A stretch of 64,000 bases of DNA from Nymphaea colorata (GCF_008831285.2 NC_045149.1:13106629-13170628); one strand, 5' to 3'. Positions 1 through 11,862 are shown, numbered from the stretch's first letter. Translations and numbers: made by a program. Notes: generated by a model from the sequence alone, not told the origin.

Positions 1-73
1 TTTGTCTCTTATAGAATCCAAAATCCTTGTCATTGAACTTATCAATCTTCACCTTTCCTTCTTCTACCGACAT
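1..73 (-). pseudogene. Start of a Ty1/copia gag gene, cut by the window edge
   Basis: Reading leftward from the ATG at 73, the frame stays open to the window edge (24 codons). The residues KIDKFNDKDFGFYKRQ resemble the usual start of plant copia Gag, where a basic K-x-x-KF-x-G-x-NF/F-x-x-W/Y-K pattern opens the protein. A primer-binding-like site and an LTR-like block lie just upstream, as expected for the 5' end of a minus-strand element. Only the first residues are visible, so intactness cannot be judged. The copia assignment comes from this short match plus context. Confidence 0.5.
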
Positions 74-105
74 CGCTCTTATTGCTCTCTTTGAGCATGA
101 ACCTA

Positions 106-117
106 GCTCTAATATGA
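106..117 (-). other. Degenerate primer-binding site of the edge copia element
   Basis: On the minus strand this reads TCATATTAGAGC, close to the copia initiator-Met tRNA site TGGTATCAGAGC seen intact twice elsewhere in this window (5830-5841 and 29721-29732). It lies between an LTR-like block and a gag start, the correct order for a 5' end on the minus strand. Confidence 0.45.
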
Positions 118-119
118 GT

Positions 120-345
120 TGTTAGGAATGATACCTTATTATACATACTATTGAGATCAAGCAGAAGAAAAGAAAATAAGACACATAAGAACACAAAGAT
201 TGAGGAGCACAACTGTAAGAGACAAAAAGAGAGATTATATGAATGTGGACCAGCAACTCTCTCTCTCCCTCTCTCTCTTTCTCTCCCGCGTGGTGTGAAT
301 TGTTCACTCAAAGTTCTCATGGCAGTTTAAAATGTGCTAATATCT
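120..345 (-). repeat. Probable 5' LTR of the edge copia element
   Basis: The block ends in CCTAACA on the minus strand, next to the primer-binding-like site. It has the purine/pyrimidine-rich make-up seen in the other copia LTRs here, including a CT run near 260-290. The outer edge is uncertain: a TG on the minus strand near 345 is the best candidate. The partner LTR lies outside the window, so the boundaries cannot be checked. Confidence 0.4.
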
Positions 346-360
346 ACCCACCACGAAAGG

Positions 361-525
361 GCAAAGCCAGAAATTTTTTGGCTAAGGGGCACTAATAATA
401 AATTTTAAATTTTTGAGGGGCATCAGCATAAATGAAAAAAATTACCCTGAAGTGCCAATATAAAAGTAAGTGCTTTTTGTAGGTCTGTGTGGGTAAGTAC
501 CCACATATTGCCCACACTTGCCTGT
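361..525. repeat. Small unclassified interspersed repeat, copy 1
   Basis: This shares its order of motifs with 35034-35192: a CTAAGGGGCA block, a TAAA-TTTAAAATTTTT block, then TTGCCCACAC followed by TACCC. The copies are clearly related but diverged. The second copy interrupts a copia RNase H reading frame, so the unit behaves as an insertion. I see no coding capacity, and I do not know the family. Confidence 0.45.
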
Positions 526-671
526 ACCCCAGCCACCATGGTTGTTCCCTAGGCAACCCCGCGGTGTATAGAAGTTATTGTCATTTGTGCACTCAATTTA
601 TCAGTTTTCAGATATGGATTAGATTTGTATTATATTCATTAATGAGACTGAATATGATCTTCTTAGGATTG

Positions 672-889
672 TGAGAAGACCTTGAGAATATCGTGAGAGA
701 AAGAGAAAGAGAGGACACGAGCAGAAGCAAATACTATAAGCTCTTCTATATTATGTATTGATTGGAATACAGCAAATATATATAGTACGTATGATGGGAG
801 GTTACAACACAATATGGCAAGGGATTGACGTTGCCAATTAGATCCACAATTATAGGCTCGTCAATCATTATCCAAAACCTTCCTTAACA
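672..889 (-). repeat. 3' LTR of copia-1
   Basis: On the minus strand it runs from TGTTAAGG to CTTCTCA and is preceded by the purine-rich tract TTGTGGGAGAC. It matches 5842-6096 except for a missing block of about 37 bases and a few substitutions. Confidence 0.92.
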
Positions 890-2763
890 GTCTCCCACAA
901 TCTGAACGGCGGTTCTATGACGTTGAGATTGTTTCTGAAAGTCGTGAACGTTGTTCCTCCAAGAGCCTTTGTCATCCCATCTGCTAGTTGCTCTTTGGTT
1001 CGAATGAAGTTCACTTGTATATCTCCCTTATTGATATGATCTCTAACGAAGTGAAAATCAATTTCAACATGTTTGGTACGAGCATGAAAGATTGGATTTG
1101 CTGCTAGGTATAAAGCACCTATATTATCGCTCCATAGGACTGGTGTATCTTGTGAGGAGATCTTCAATTCCTTGAGAAGAGATTTTAACCATAATATTTC
1201 TGCAGAGGCACAGGCTAGAGATTTGTATTCAGCTTCAGTGCTGGATCGAGCTACAGTCCTTTGTTTTCTGGAGGCCCATGAGATGACATTATTTCCTAAG
1301 AGAGCAACAAAACCACCAGTCGACTTTCGGTCTTCCGGACTTCCAGCCCAGTCCGCGTCTGCATAGATGCTTAATTGCAATGAAGGCGATTGAGTCAAGC
1401 GAAGAACATAATGACTGGTGCCTTTTAAATACCGAAGTATTCTTTTAACCATTGTCCAATGAGCCACTTTGGGAGAGTGCATGAATTGACATGCACGATT
1501 TACCGCAAAAGTAATATCAGGTCGTGTCAGTGTAACATACTGTAATGCACCTATCACACTCCTATATAGTGTGAGATCCGAAAAGGAGGATTCTTCAACA
1601 ACTGTGACATTTTTGGTAGTCACCATGGGAGACGTTGTGGGTTTGGCATTGTCCATCTTAGCTTTGCGAAGAATGCTATTAATGTAATTTTCTTGGCACA
1701 GGTATATCTCCCCGGGTTGTCGCTTGACTTCAATGCCTAGAAAATACGTGAGAGGGCCAAGATCTTTAACCGAAAAGGTGGAACCAAGCTGGGTAATGAT
1801 ACGAGAAGTGAGAGCTGGTGCTGATCCGGTAATGATCAAATCATCAACGTAAACAAGCAGATAAAGTTGATGCCCATCACAAGAGTAAATAAATAGGGAT
1901 GCATCAGATTGAGACACAACAAAACCAAGATCAGTAAGAAAGCAACTCAGGCGATGATACCATGCGCGTGGAGCTTGCTTGAGCCCATAGAGTGCTTTAT
2001 CTAATTTGCAGACATAATGAGGAAAGGTGCTATCTTGAAATCCCTCAGGTTGAGCCATATAGACATCTTCAGAAAGATACCCATTAAGAAATGCATTGTC
2101 AAAATCAAGTTGTCGTAAAGACCAACCAAAGTGGGCAGCAAGAGAGAGTAACACTCTGATAGTGGTGGGTTTGACAGTCGGACTAAAAGTTTCTTGATAG
2201 TCAATGCCAGCCGTTTGAAGAAAACCCCGAGCGACAAGTCGAGCTTTATGTCGTGCAATGGAACCATCAGGGTGATGTTTGATCTTGTAAACCCATTTGG
2301 AACTAATGACATGGAGATTCGGCTGTGGGGGTACAAGATGCCAGGTTTTGTTTTTCTGCAATGCTGAGAACTCATTTTGCATAGCATTAAGCCAACACGA
2401 TGATTGAATAGCTTCTTTAAAATTCCCTGGTTCCTCTTGTGCTGTGATGGCTGAAAAAACTTTTGGTTTTGAAGAACCTGTCATAGAACGGGTTAGCATT
2501 TGATGAGATCGAGTGGGAGGATCAAGACTGGTGGTGGCAGCAACAATAGCCAAATCGGACGTAGTTGGTGTATCCAGAACAGATGGTGTCTCTGATGTAG
2601 GACTTTCAGTCTCATTGAGCGATAGACCGAGGTGTTCACGAGGTGAAGTCGTGGCTGAGGCTGTAGCCATAGGAAGAGGTAACATAGTATAGGTGGAGGC
2701 TGGCGTGGACTGTGTTGGATCACACATTGGATCAACTGGACTAGAAGGAGAGCCGTCGGTCAT
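868..2763 (-). pseudogene. copia-1 reverse transcriptase and RNase H segment
   Basis: This 631-residue open segment is the 3' part of the copia polyprotein. RT features run in order: a KARLVARGF block near residue 180, the catalytic motif YVDDLIITG, then the FSVKDLGPLTYFLG block. The RNase H domain follows with YADADWAG, the SSTEAEYKSL block and the HARTKHVEIDFHF block near the C-terminus. It is in the same frame as the segment at 2896-4686, separated by one TGA, so the methionine at 2763 is probably not a native start. Its last codons overlap the 3' LTR. The catalytic residues look kept. Confidence 0.92.
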
Positions 2764-2895
2764 ATTTGGCAGCCAACGAGAAACAAGTTCTTCTGTGAAA
2801 TCCGCAGAAGAGTCCGATCCATCTGTTTGAGTTTCATCAAAGACAACATGTCGAGATATAAGAATGCAATGATGTCTCTTGTCATAGCATAAATA

Positions 2896-4686
2896 TCATT
2901 TATGATGACTAGCATAACCCAAGAAAATGCATGAAGTAGTATTGGGCTGAAATTTGGAATCATTCATAGGCGTCAATAGTGGATAGCATGTGGCTCCAAA
3001 AACCTTCAAATGTGCATATTCTGAATCCTTGTGAAACAACATATAAAAGGGCGATTTGCGCTGCAACTTCAAAGTTGGTAGACGATTGATAATATATATG
3101 GCAGTGCGAAAAGCATCAACCCAGAAACTATATGATAATCCAGCATCATAAAGCATACTTAATCCTATTTCGACGGTATGACGATTTTTTCGTTCAACAA
3201 TTCCATTTTGTTCCGGAGTGTAAGGGCAAGAAAATTGATGCATAATTCCATGTTCATCACAGAATGCAGCTAAGATAGAGTTCACGAATTCTTTTCCATT
3301 GTCAGAATGAATGGAGCATATATGTGCATTTAACTGCTTTTCAATCAAGATCTTAAAATTCTTGAAACAAGGAACAACTTCAGACTTAGTTTTCAGAGGA
3401 AACAACCATGAAAATCTAGAATAATCATCAACGATGAGTAGAAAGAACCTGAATCCCTCTTGAGAGGTGATCGGGGCAGGTCCCCATACATCCATGTGAA
3501 GCATTTCAAGAGGCCGTGAGGCTTGAAAATCAGAAGATGGAAAAGGTTGCTTATGTGCCTTTCCCAAAAGACAAGACTGACATACTCCTTTTGGAATAGG
3601 AGAATTTATTGATATGAATCTACTGGAATTTAAAAAACCGACGATCTTCTTGTTGGCATGACCAAGACGCCAATGCCATAGTTCGAATGGTGCTGAAATT
3701 TTATTGACGCCTGCTGGAAACCAACAACTAAACGCTGCTCCCTTGGTTGAAGATGACTCCATGTTTGACTTCATCGCCTTAATGGGATAGAGCCCATTAC
3801 GCATCTTTGGTCCTTGAAGTAGAACCTTGCCCGTCTGTCGATCCTTAATAACAAAATTATGTGGTGAGAATTGAAAAATACAATCATTTTCAGATGTAAA
3901 TTTTCCTACTGATAAAAGGTTGTGAGCCATTGTGGGCACATGCAAGGCATTGTTAAGATGAAACGAAGATCCTGAAGTATTAAGTAATAAATTCCCTATA
4001 TGCTTAATAGAGAGACTTGAACCATTACCAATCATGATATTGTCCGATCCATCATATGTCGTCTTGTTGTGCATCATCTCATCATTGTTGACAATATGAT
4101 TGGTTGCTCCCGAGTCGGGATACCAATATTCACTAGTGGATTCTTGTAGACTCATAGCAGAGAATGCACGCGGAATATCATAACATGTCCTTGCCGAGTG
4201 ACCATTCCGTCCACAATATTGACATGTGATGATGGTGCGAGGATGACTTCCATTTCCCGTATTGTTGTTGGAGTCTCCGTTTTGTGGTGGTTGAGTTTGA
4301 ATATGTGGTCCATTTCCTCTTCCTTGGAATCGACCTCCTTGCCGACCTCTGAAGCCACCTCGTCCTCTTCCGCGCCCTCGAAAAGTGTTGAAAGCAATCT
4401 GGTTTTCAACCTGTGGCAATGCTTGGATAGATTTGTGAGGATCGACCCTAGCTGATTTGAACATAGTAAGTCTCTTCTCTTGAGTGAGCAGAAGATCAAA
4501 CAATTCAGAAAACGTAATTGAGGCATTTGACGAATTAGCACTAATGAGAGTCACAAAACTTTCATATTCAATAGGCAAACCATTCATTGTGATCTGTACA
4601 AGATCGCCATCTGTTGTATCTAATCCGGCCGCGGATAGTGTATCAACAAGAAATTTGATTCGCTCCAAGTAAGTTTGCATATCCAT
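2896..4686 (-). pseudogene. copia-1 Gag C-terminus, protease and integrase segment
   Basis: This 596-residue segment begins in the middle of Gag. It contains an RGG-rich stretch near residues 103-125, a CCHC zinc knuckle (CQYCGRNGHSARTC, near 155-168), the protease active site YPDSGATNH near 188-196, the pre-integrase LWHWRLGH block, and the integrase core with MDVWGP, HSDNGKEF and PEQNGIVERKNRH, which supply the D, D and E. It stops at a TGA beside the FLGYASHHK block, and coding similarity continues in the same frame beyond. The true start lies upstream, past the TAA that splits Gag. Confidence 0.92.
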
Positions 4687-4695
4687 ATTGCCTTT

Positions 4696-5073
4696 TTAAA
4701 TGAAATGTAATTCCTTTCGCAGCAGCATTATTCTCAAAGGTGATTGAGAACTAAACGACTTTTTCAGCGTATTCCATGCCTCAAACGCTGATTTACTAGT
4801 CACGATTTGTCTAAGAACTGGTTCGGAGACGGTGGCCTTGATCCAACTTAGTGCTAATCGATCAGACCTCTTCCAAACAGTGAACTCCGGATTTACTTCA
4901 CTCTTGCCATCCTTCACGATGGTTTCTGAAGGAGCGGGGAAAGTCCCATCTATAAACTGTATAAGTTCTTGAGACTCCATGACCGATTCCAACTGGGAGC
5001 TCCATAGTAAATAATTGTCTCGGTTAAGCTTAACAGAGACAAGAGCAGCGATAGCATTCCATTGAGTTGCCAT
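4696..5073 (-). pseudogene. copia-1 Gag N-terminal segment
   Basis: The 125-residue product starts MATQWNAIAALVSVKLNRDN, with the NRDNYLLWSSQL block typical of copia Gag near the N-terminus and a W-x-x-SDRLALSWI block near residue 70. It ends at a TAA beside LHFI; the next 596 codons continue the same frame. The ATG lies about 760 bases inside the primer site and is the first good start after the leader. Confidence 0.88.
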
Positions 5074-5829
5074 AAGACTTCTAGAGAGAGAAGATGATGG
5101 TTACACATGGAAAAAAACAGAGGACGTTCCCCTGTTAGTAGCTGAAAAATCAGCAACTTCTCGCTGGACTGACGCCTCAATCAGCAGATCCGATCCACAG
5201 CAGAGTCGCGCCTAAGATGGACTGACGCCTCAGCCTGGATCACTTGTATAATTGCTGGAACAGGGGATTCCGTTTTGAGTAACAGTGTGTACTCAAAAAT
5301 CCATAGCGCGTTAATGCCAAACCCAAAAAATCTGAAACTTGGAGGGAAGAAAGCCAAGAAAGAGACGATTCCGATGGATCCTTGCTCGACCCCAACCGTC
5401 GCTGGAGCTGATAACGCCGACGACCTGAAGTTGAGGCGGAACTCTGTTTAAACTCTAGAATATAGGATTCCGTCAGAACAGAGGCGGCCGGAAAAACGTT
5501 GATTCCGGTCGACGCCGTCGTCCGTTCCGGTTGAGCACCGGTCCGATGGAAGCGTAACTTCCAGACGAGGCTTCCTGTGCTACCTCAGATCGATTGAATG
5601 TCTGTGGAGATAGCGCCTGATTTTTGAAAACGGAAGACGGTGGTGGGTCGGTTTGCCTCTTTCACTGAAGAAGAGGGAAAAACTTAGTTCTTCACCACCA
5701 AGTCACACTGGGTGACTTGTGTGTGAAAAACAAAGACACCAAGATATTTAGACAGGAAAAGGGGAGACGTCAAACAGAAACACAGCAAGTGCAACTTGTT
5801 GGGTTGCAGACAGACGATAACAGAGACCT
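5074..5829 (-). other. Untranslated leader of copia-1
   Basis: This lies between the primer-binding site and the gag start. It has no reading frame of note and contains fairly GC-rich sequence around 5370-5660. It is presumably the transcribed leader with packaging functions; nothing in it directly shows this. Confidence 0.6.
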
Positions 5830-5841
5830 GCTCTGATACCA
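5830..5841 (-). other. Primer-binding site of copia-1
   Basis: The minus strand reads TGGTATCAGAGC, the plant copia site complementary to initiator-Met tRNA, and directly abuts the end of the 5' LTR. Confidence 0.95.
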
Positions 5842-6096
5842 TGAGAAGACCTTGAGAATATCGTGAGAGAAAGAGAAAGAGAGGACACGAGCAGAAGCAA
5901 ATACTATAAGCTCTTCTATATTATGTATTGATTGGAATACAACAAATATATATAGTACATATGATGGGAGGTTACAACACAATATGGCAAGATATAAAAT
6001 CTATCAGATCCACATCCACAATTATAGGGGATTGACGTTGCCAATTAGATCCACAATTATAGGCTCGTCAATCATTATCCAAAACCTTCCTTAACA
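5842..6096 (-). repeat. 5' LTR of copia-1
   Basis: This 255-base LTR has TG and CA ends on the minus strand. It keeps a block near 5992-6030 that the 3' LTR has lost. It is followed by TATTG, which nearly matches GATTG on the other side of the element. Confidence 0.93.
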
Positions 6097-6252
6097 TATT
6101 GTTTCCACAAACTGTTTAATTTGAAAAAAAACACTAAAAACATGCTTGTGTTTGAATATTTTATGGTTAGCTGGATATGTGTTTTGTTTGAGTGTGCATG
6201 TGTGGAATGACACAGAAGAAATAGGATCGAGGCTTGCATAATGTAAGGATCA

Positions 6253-6553
6253 ACGTTATCAAAATCGGTTTTGATTAAAGATGTATTTTAAATTAAAAAA
6301 AATAAAATAAAAATTAAACAATTAAAAATCAGTTCGAAAACGGAAGAAAAAATTCAACAAACACACTTTAATGTGGATTCTGCACCTGCAGTGCTAGCAA
6401 CATTTTTAAAACTTGCATTCACCCGATTCTTATGAAAGTTGAATGATTTTTTATGGGCATTAGTGAATCGGCTTTCAAAGCGAATCAGTAAAGAACCAAT
6501 TTGAATCGAATAGGCTAATTGAGGCCGATTCCCACTGATTTTAATAGCATTCA
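6253..6553. repeat. Possible MITE-like element
   Basis: The two ends are weakly inverted relative to each other: TATCAAAATCGGT near 6258, and GCTATTAAAATCAGTG when the right end near 6540 is read on the minus strand. The interior is AT-rich with repeated GAATCGG-type motifs. I could not define a clear target duplication, so this is tentative. Confidence 0.25.
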
Positions 6554-7652
6554 TAAGGATTGTACAGCTTACCTTATCTGTGTGTCTCCGAGTGATGATC
6601 GTTTTATTCTTTCATTCATGTAATCGACTGTGCGCACTTACTAATTAGCGATTCGAATAAGACGACTCTTGAAATTTTTGCATAAATTAAGCTGCTAAAG
6701 ATTTGTTGAACATTCAAGACACATGACAAATCTGCGGTGTGCACATCCACTTAGAAAAACTCAATCAAGGAAGGAAGCTTCCTTATTCATTTGTAGTTTC
6801 CAAAATCAAGCTCTCAGCATTCAACTAATTAAAGTATTGAGAGCTTCTTCATGGCTTTCATGCCTGAACCGAAGAACAAGGCCTCGAGGGCATGTCCAAA
6901 GATCTGTTACAACTTACAACCAAACAGTGTGTTGCGAAGGATGTAAAAAGTCTAAAATACTGTTGATTATGTGCACCAGGGTGCATCACATATATATGTT
7001 CCTCTAGCCCACGTTCAGGGGCTCTAGCTTACTTCCAGGGATAAGTGTCGGCTTGTGCACGATGCACAGAGCTTAGGACTAAAATGACGATAAAAGATGA
7101 TAAAAATTCAGTGGCCTCAATTTGGGTTCAAAACGTGTTCATGGTCTGGATTCGCAAGTCGTGCGCCTTGGACGCTGGTGACCGCCGGATATGCCACTGG
7201 TGAACGTTTGAACTCTCGTGCCGGGAAGACGACGGGCGAACTTTACCAGTCATTTCGGGTTGCTTTGCAGGTGCCACCTGAGTGCTTGGGGAGTGAAACC
7301 TCGAAGATTCGCCGGTTTCTGGATTGATTTCTGCCACCGGAAAAACTGCCGCCGGCACAGGGAAGCGGCCTCCCTTAAAAAAAAAATAAAGTTTCTGAAA
7401 AGATTTGCAAGGCCGACGCCTTCCTCACCACCTGCAGCCACCTTTCCGCTCGCCGGGCAGCTGCTGCGTCGTCGCCGGTGAAAGGCAGAGTGGCTGCCAG
7501 TTGTGGAGGAAGATCTACCTCCTCTTCTCCAATGGCACAACAACGGGCGGCGTCGGGGAAGCCCGACGCTGCTGGCCTTTTTTTTTTTTTTTTTTTGTTA
7601 AATGTTGAATGGTCCAGCGATTTGCTCGGCTGGGGCCTTGTGTAATGGAAGA

Positions 7653-7810
<158 letters not shown>

Positions 7811-8611
7811 TGAGTGAGAGAAAGAGAATTTCATATATAACTGATCTGCACGTTTCATGATAGAATTTCATATATAACTGATCTGAGCGTCACGTAACTG
7901 AGAGGCATATGCTGCAATGATTCACAAAAACTAGTTTTGGGAAATTCATATATTAATAAAGGGCTGTATTTTTGCCACAGTCTCCACAAGCGTTCTCATG
8001 CTTCTGGCTTTTCTGCAAGTGGCCTTGAAGTCCAAATCATGCTATGCATGCATGCCAAAATTAAAATCATAAAACTGTAGACTTTCCATTATTAATGTAG
8101 CTAGACATTTTAATAAACTATCACAGTCATTTCTTTCAACTGAGCCACGATTGTTCTTGATTTTAGTTATGGAAACGAATCATTGGAAAAAGTAAAACTG
8201 TGAAGGTAAGCTCGTATTTGAGGTTGTAGACTAACTGGGTCGAGTTGATCAACCATAGGCCAGCAGTCGATCCAGCTCGATCGCATTGACTCGTATTGCT
8301 TGGCACCAGCTCGAGATGAGCTTTACACAAGGTTAGCTCGAGCTCAATTTGGCAGACTATGTATGTCAGAATCATGAAGTCTATCAATTGAACACACAAG
8401 TGGGCGCTCTCTTCATACTGGGGAGAGAGGGACGGAGTTCTGATAATGAAGATGAAAAAATAAAGCCCTGAGTTTCATGTTTTCATGGCATATAGATCTA
8501 CCGTCCTTATCCGAAACTAAACACTGAAGTTACACGAGCCTACCCCAGTTTAGTTTGTTTGACCCGAACTTGAATCGTCTGTTAAAGGAGCTTGATGTGA
8601 GCTCGAGTCCA

Positions 8612-8759
8612 GTCTGAGTGGGCTCGTCACATTGAACAACCCTTACTCATGATAAATAAATTTAAAAATCAAAGAAGTCGAACTTAATTAATTACCATAA
8701 GCCTGAGTCGGCTCGTCAGATTGAACAACCTTAGTCATGATAAACCAATTAAAAATCAA
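8612..8759 (+). repeat. Direct duplication of about 60 bases
   Basis: The segment starting at 8612 (TCTGAGTGGGCTCGTCACATT) is repeated with a few changes from about 8701 (CCTGAGTCGGCTCGTCAGAT). Both run through TTGAACAACC and CATGATAAA to an AAAAATCAA end. The copies lie about 90 bases apart, 200-350 bases upstream of the PAR1 TATA box. Confidence 0.8.
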
Positions 8760-8954
8760 CTCCCTGGTAAAACGATAGATGTTGGGTTCATTTTCAAGAT
8801 TATGGCCAAAAGGCAGCATAAAAATTTTCCAATTATTTTGACCTGCCGTGGGAGGAGATCCAACGACTCTTCTGATCTAAGTGGCTCTCACGTTGTTGAG
8901 AAAACATATTGGTTAATGTATTGCACGCCTAGGCCGAAGGGCGCTATCCCTCTC

Positions 8955-8962
8955 TATAAATA
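8955..8962 (+). promoter_or_regulatory. TATA box of PAR1
   Basis: TATAAATA lies 165 bases before the ATG, in a CT-rich setting. Transcription would start near 8985-8995, leaving a leader of about 135 bases that includes the AAG repeat. Confidence 0.7.
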
Positions 8963-9016
8963 TCTCTCCCAACTTACCACAACTGCAGACCATGTCATTC
9001 AAAGAGGAGCAAAACT

Positions 9017-9051
9017 AAAGAAGAAGAAGAAGAAGAAGAAGAAGAAGAAGA
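9017..9051 (+). repeat. (AAG)n repeat in the PAR1 leader
   Basis: About eleven AAG units lie in the expected 5' untranslated region of PAR1, about 75 bases before the start codon. They appear translated only in a frame that I consider spurious. Confidence 0.85.
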
Positions 9052-9126
9052 AGGAGAAGAGTGATCTAGCATCTCGTCTCGTCTCCGTAGAGCTTGAAAT
9101 TTCATATCTTGTCAAAAGTGTCGGCC

Positions 9127-11862
9127 ATGGCCAAGTTTGAAGCTTCCGCAGCCGTACTTGTCATATTCTTGGCTTCCTCAATCGCCATTCAGTGTGCCTC
9201 AGGTAGTTTGGCCTGGCCTTTTAGATAACCATATTCGATCAAATCTTGGTTTTTCTTTTTCTTTCTATTTTCAGCTTTTCTACATATTTTGCTCCTGTGT
9301 TTGTCTTCGTAAAGCCATGCTCCTGAAAAAGTATGTTTGTGTTCATAAAGCCAATGGCGGAACTAAGTTGTGGCTGCTATAGACAATTGCCTAATAGAAT
9401 TTGTTTATTTACACATACACAGTTCATTAATTTTTACTTTTTTATATATGACTGTACAGGGAGGGCATTTTGACGGCCTTGAATTTTGATTATAGAATTG
9501 GCCTTGAATTTTGATTATAGAATTGAAATTCTAAAAAAAATTGAAATTGGAATAAAAATTCCTGCTCTAGTTTCTCTTTGTATTTGATAGTTTAGAATTT
9601 TGATTTGAGAATTAAAAATGACGTTTTTGATAAAACATGAATTAAAATTATAGAATTATGAAATAAAACTGTTATGACTTATGCCTCAAAGAGAAAAAAA
9701 AAAATTCCAAAATTCTGAAATCATAATTCTATCTAAAGGTAGAATCATAATTCAGGAATTTTTTGAGCTTATAATTTCTAAATCAAAATTCTTTGTTTGA
9801 TAGCACCATTCTCATTTTAACAAACATGACAAAATTTTAATTTTCGAATTCCACAATTCTGATCTCATTAAGCACCACCATATAATTTTGACATTTAAGG
9901 TAAAAACGCCGCTTAACAAGAAATGTCTAACTCCGCCAATGCATAAAGCCGAAATCATACGAAGCTTCATTGTTAACTTTATCATCATACGATGAATATT
10001 AACTTTCCTTTCCGCATTGAGAAACCCGGCCTCACAGTGAAAGAAGAAATATTATATAATTTAATTTGTTTCCATATCGCCGGAGAACAGGTGAGCTTGT
10101 GTGTGAAAACCTGCCGGCGGACGTCTGCACCTTCGCAATATCGTCGTCCGGAATGCGGTGCGTTCTGGAGAAGTACAGGCGTGGCGGAGAGGTGAAGTAT
10201 GAGTGCAAGACGTCGCAGGTGAAGGCGGAGAACATGGCGGAGTGGATTGAAACGGATAAGTGCATCGATGCGTGCGGAGTTGACCGGAGTTTGGTTGGCA
10301 TCTCCTCCGACTCGCTGCTCAATGTTGAGTTCCTCAGCAAGCTTTGCGCTGCTCCTTGCTACAAGGATTGCCCTAACATTGTCGACCTCTACTTCAACCT
10401 GGCCGCAGCCGAAGGTACGTCCGTTCAGCATCCAAGAACATTGGATCCAATGGTCCTTCCAATTGAACTTAATTAAGGACAAAAAGAAACCCAAAGCAGG
10501 ACAATAAAAGATAAAGTCCTTCCGGCAAAAGCCCTCTTTGTTCAGGTTGAAGATAAAAGACTTATCGACACTTTCAATCATTTGCATGTCATATTGATAT
10601 TGCGATACATACCTTGAGATGGCCCTAAGTAGGGTGGCATCCAATGGTCTATTGATTCTTTTTCCAATTTGCTAAAATTTTCTCGAAAAACTTTTTATGG
10701 GTGTCCAATTGCATTTTTTGTAAGGTTACGTTTGACTATCGCGCATCTCCGATCTGGGCTGAGATCCACGGTTATAAGGTGCCATACGTTGGCCAAATTA
10801 AGGCCTCTTAGAAAATCCAAGACTATCAACTTTCCTCGACAACTAGCTACATGATACCTGCAAATGCATTTCATCTGCAGATTATAAAGAGAATTTTACT
10901 TATATTTATCAGGAAATTAATGTATCAGCTTGTAGGGAACTGCAGTCAGATCTTCACATTAATTCCATGTATGGTTCAATTAAATCCAGATAGAATAGCT
11001 AAATTCGAAAGCCAACATGTTGTGGTGGATGTGTCGGTAAAACGCGTATTTGGTGTAGTGTTAACAACAACTACCCAACACTAAATGCCTGGCATTTTAA
11101 TACCATGTATTCAAAAGTCGCCGTGTTGTTCCGACTAGCCTTGAGTGGTAATAACCATAGCCACAATTATCCTTTTTTCCTTGAAAGTCTCCAAGATTTG
11201 TACCAAACTAGCGCTTCTGACACTACTAATTTTTGCTGGCAATGGATCTGTTATATTTAAAGGGTCTGGTTTTTTTCCCCCCACTTTCTATATATTAGTG
11301 ATTGGTAGAAACCAGACGGCCTGTAGTAAAAGACAAAAACTAGACACTTTAAATATGACATTTAAAGTTTTTTCTTTTTAAATTTAGGATAGGTCGATGC
11401 AAAATATATATTAAGTTGATTATTTTTTAGGTTTTAATAGTGTTTTTGTAATAAACAAAAATGAATGGTTCTCATAGCATCAAAATTCTAATGAATACAA
11501 AAATCAACATTTTTCATAATAACTACTTGATTCAAAGCATGTTTTATATTAAAATAATTTTTATAAATATATTAGGATGTTTATATTTCATTTAAAATAA
11601 TTTTTTCGCAAAATATAAAAGGGTCTGGTTTTCGTCCCCGACCTAAAGTGTCCGGTTAAACATGAAGAAATAACTTATGTACATTCTACTATTATTAATT
11701 TATTGGTTAATCTGAGCAGGTGCTTTCCTTCCCAAGTTGTGCGAGGCTATCCAATCAAATCCTCGACGTGGTATGATGGATGTGTTCCTGTCTGGTTTTA
11801 CCGATGGTGATGCAGCGGCACCAGCATCTGCACCCGCACCGGCATCCATGTCTACACCATGA
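9127..11862 (+). CDS. PAR1: PAR1 family secreted cysteine-rich protein (photoassimilate-responsive)
   Basis: There are three exons: 9127-9202, 10091-10414 and 11720-11862. The introns are GT..AG, the phases agree, and the sum is 543 nt (180 residues). Exon 1 encodes a signal peptide (MAKFEASAAVLVIFLASSIA). Exon 2 carries the family core: ELVCENLPADVCTFAISSSG, then CIDACGVDRSLVGISSDSLL and CYKDCPNIVDLYFNLAA, with regularly spaced cysteines likely to form disulfides. Exon 3 starts with GAFLPKLCEA and ends in an Ala/Pro-rich tail (near 165-180) resembling arabinogalactan-type glycosylation sites. PAR1 proteins are plant-specific; their biochemical role is unknown to me, and the name comes from induction by sugars or virus infection. 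The product should enter the secretory pathway. A TATA box lies upstream and AATAAA downstream. The gene looks intact; the family call is from recalled sequence features. Confidence 0.9.
9475..9524 (+). repeat. Perfect 25-base tandem duplication in PAR1 intron 1
   Basis: The unit GGCCTTGAATTTTGATTATA plus GAATT occurs twice back to back (9475-9499 and 9500-9524). It opens an AT-rich stretch (to about 9860) full of AGAATTG/AATTCT-type inverted motifs that could be an old MITE within the intron. Confidence 0.85.

Larger units (their letters stand above)
672..6096 (-). mobile_element. Full-length Ty1/copia retrotransposon (copia-1), inactivated
   Basis: Two LTRs (672-889 and 5842-6096) begin with TG and end with CA on the minus strand and are nearly identical where they align. 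The 3' LTR lacks about 37 bases that the 5' LTR has. A perfect Met-tRNA primer site follows the 5' LTR. Flanks GATTG (667-671) and TATTG (6097-6101) look like a 5-base target duplication with one mismatch. From 5073 down to 868 a single frame of 1402 codons carries gag, protease, integrase, RT and RNase H in copia order. It is broken only by an in-frame TAA near 4693-4695 and an in-frame TGA near 2893-2895. Without read-through, no complete polyprotein can be made. I did not assign a copia lineage. Confidence 0.93.
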
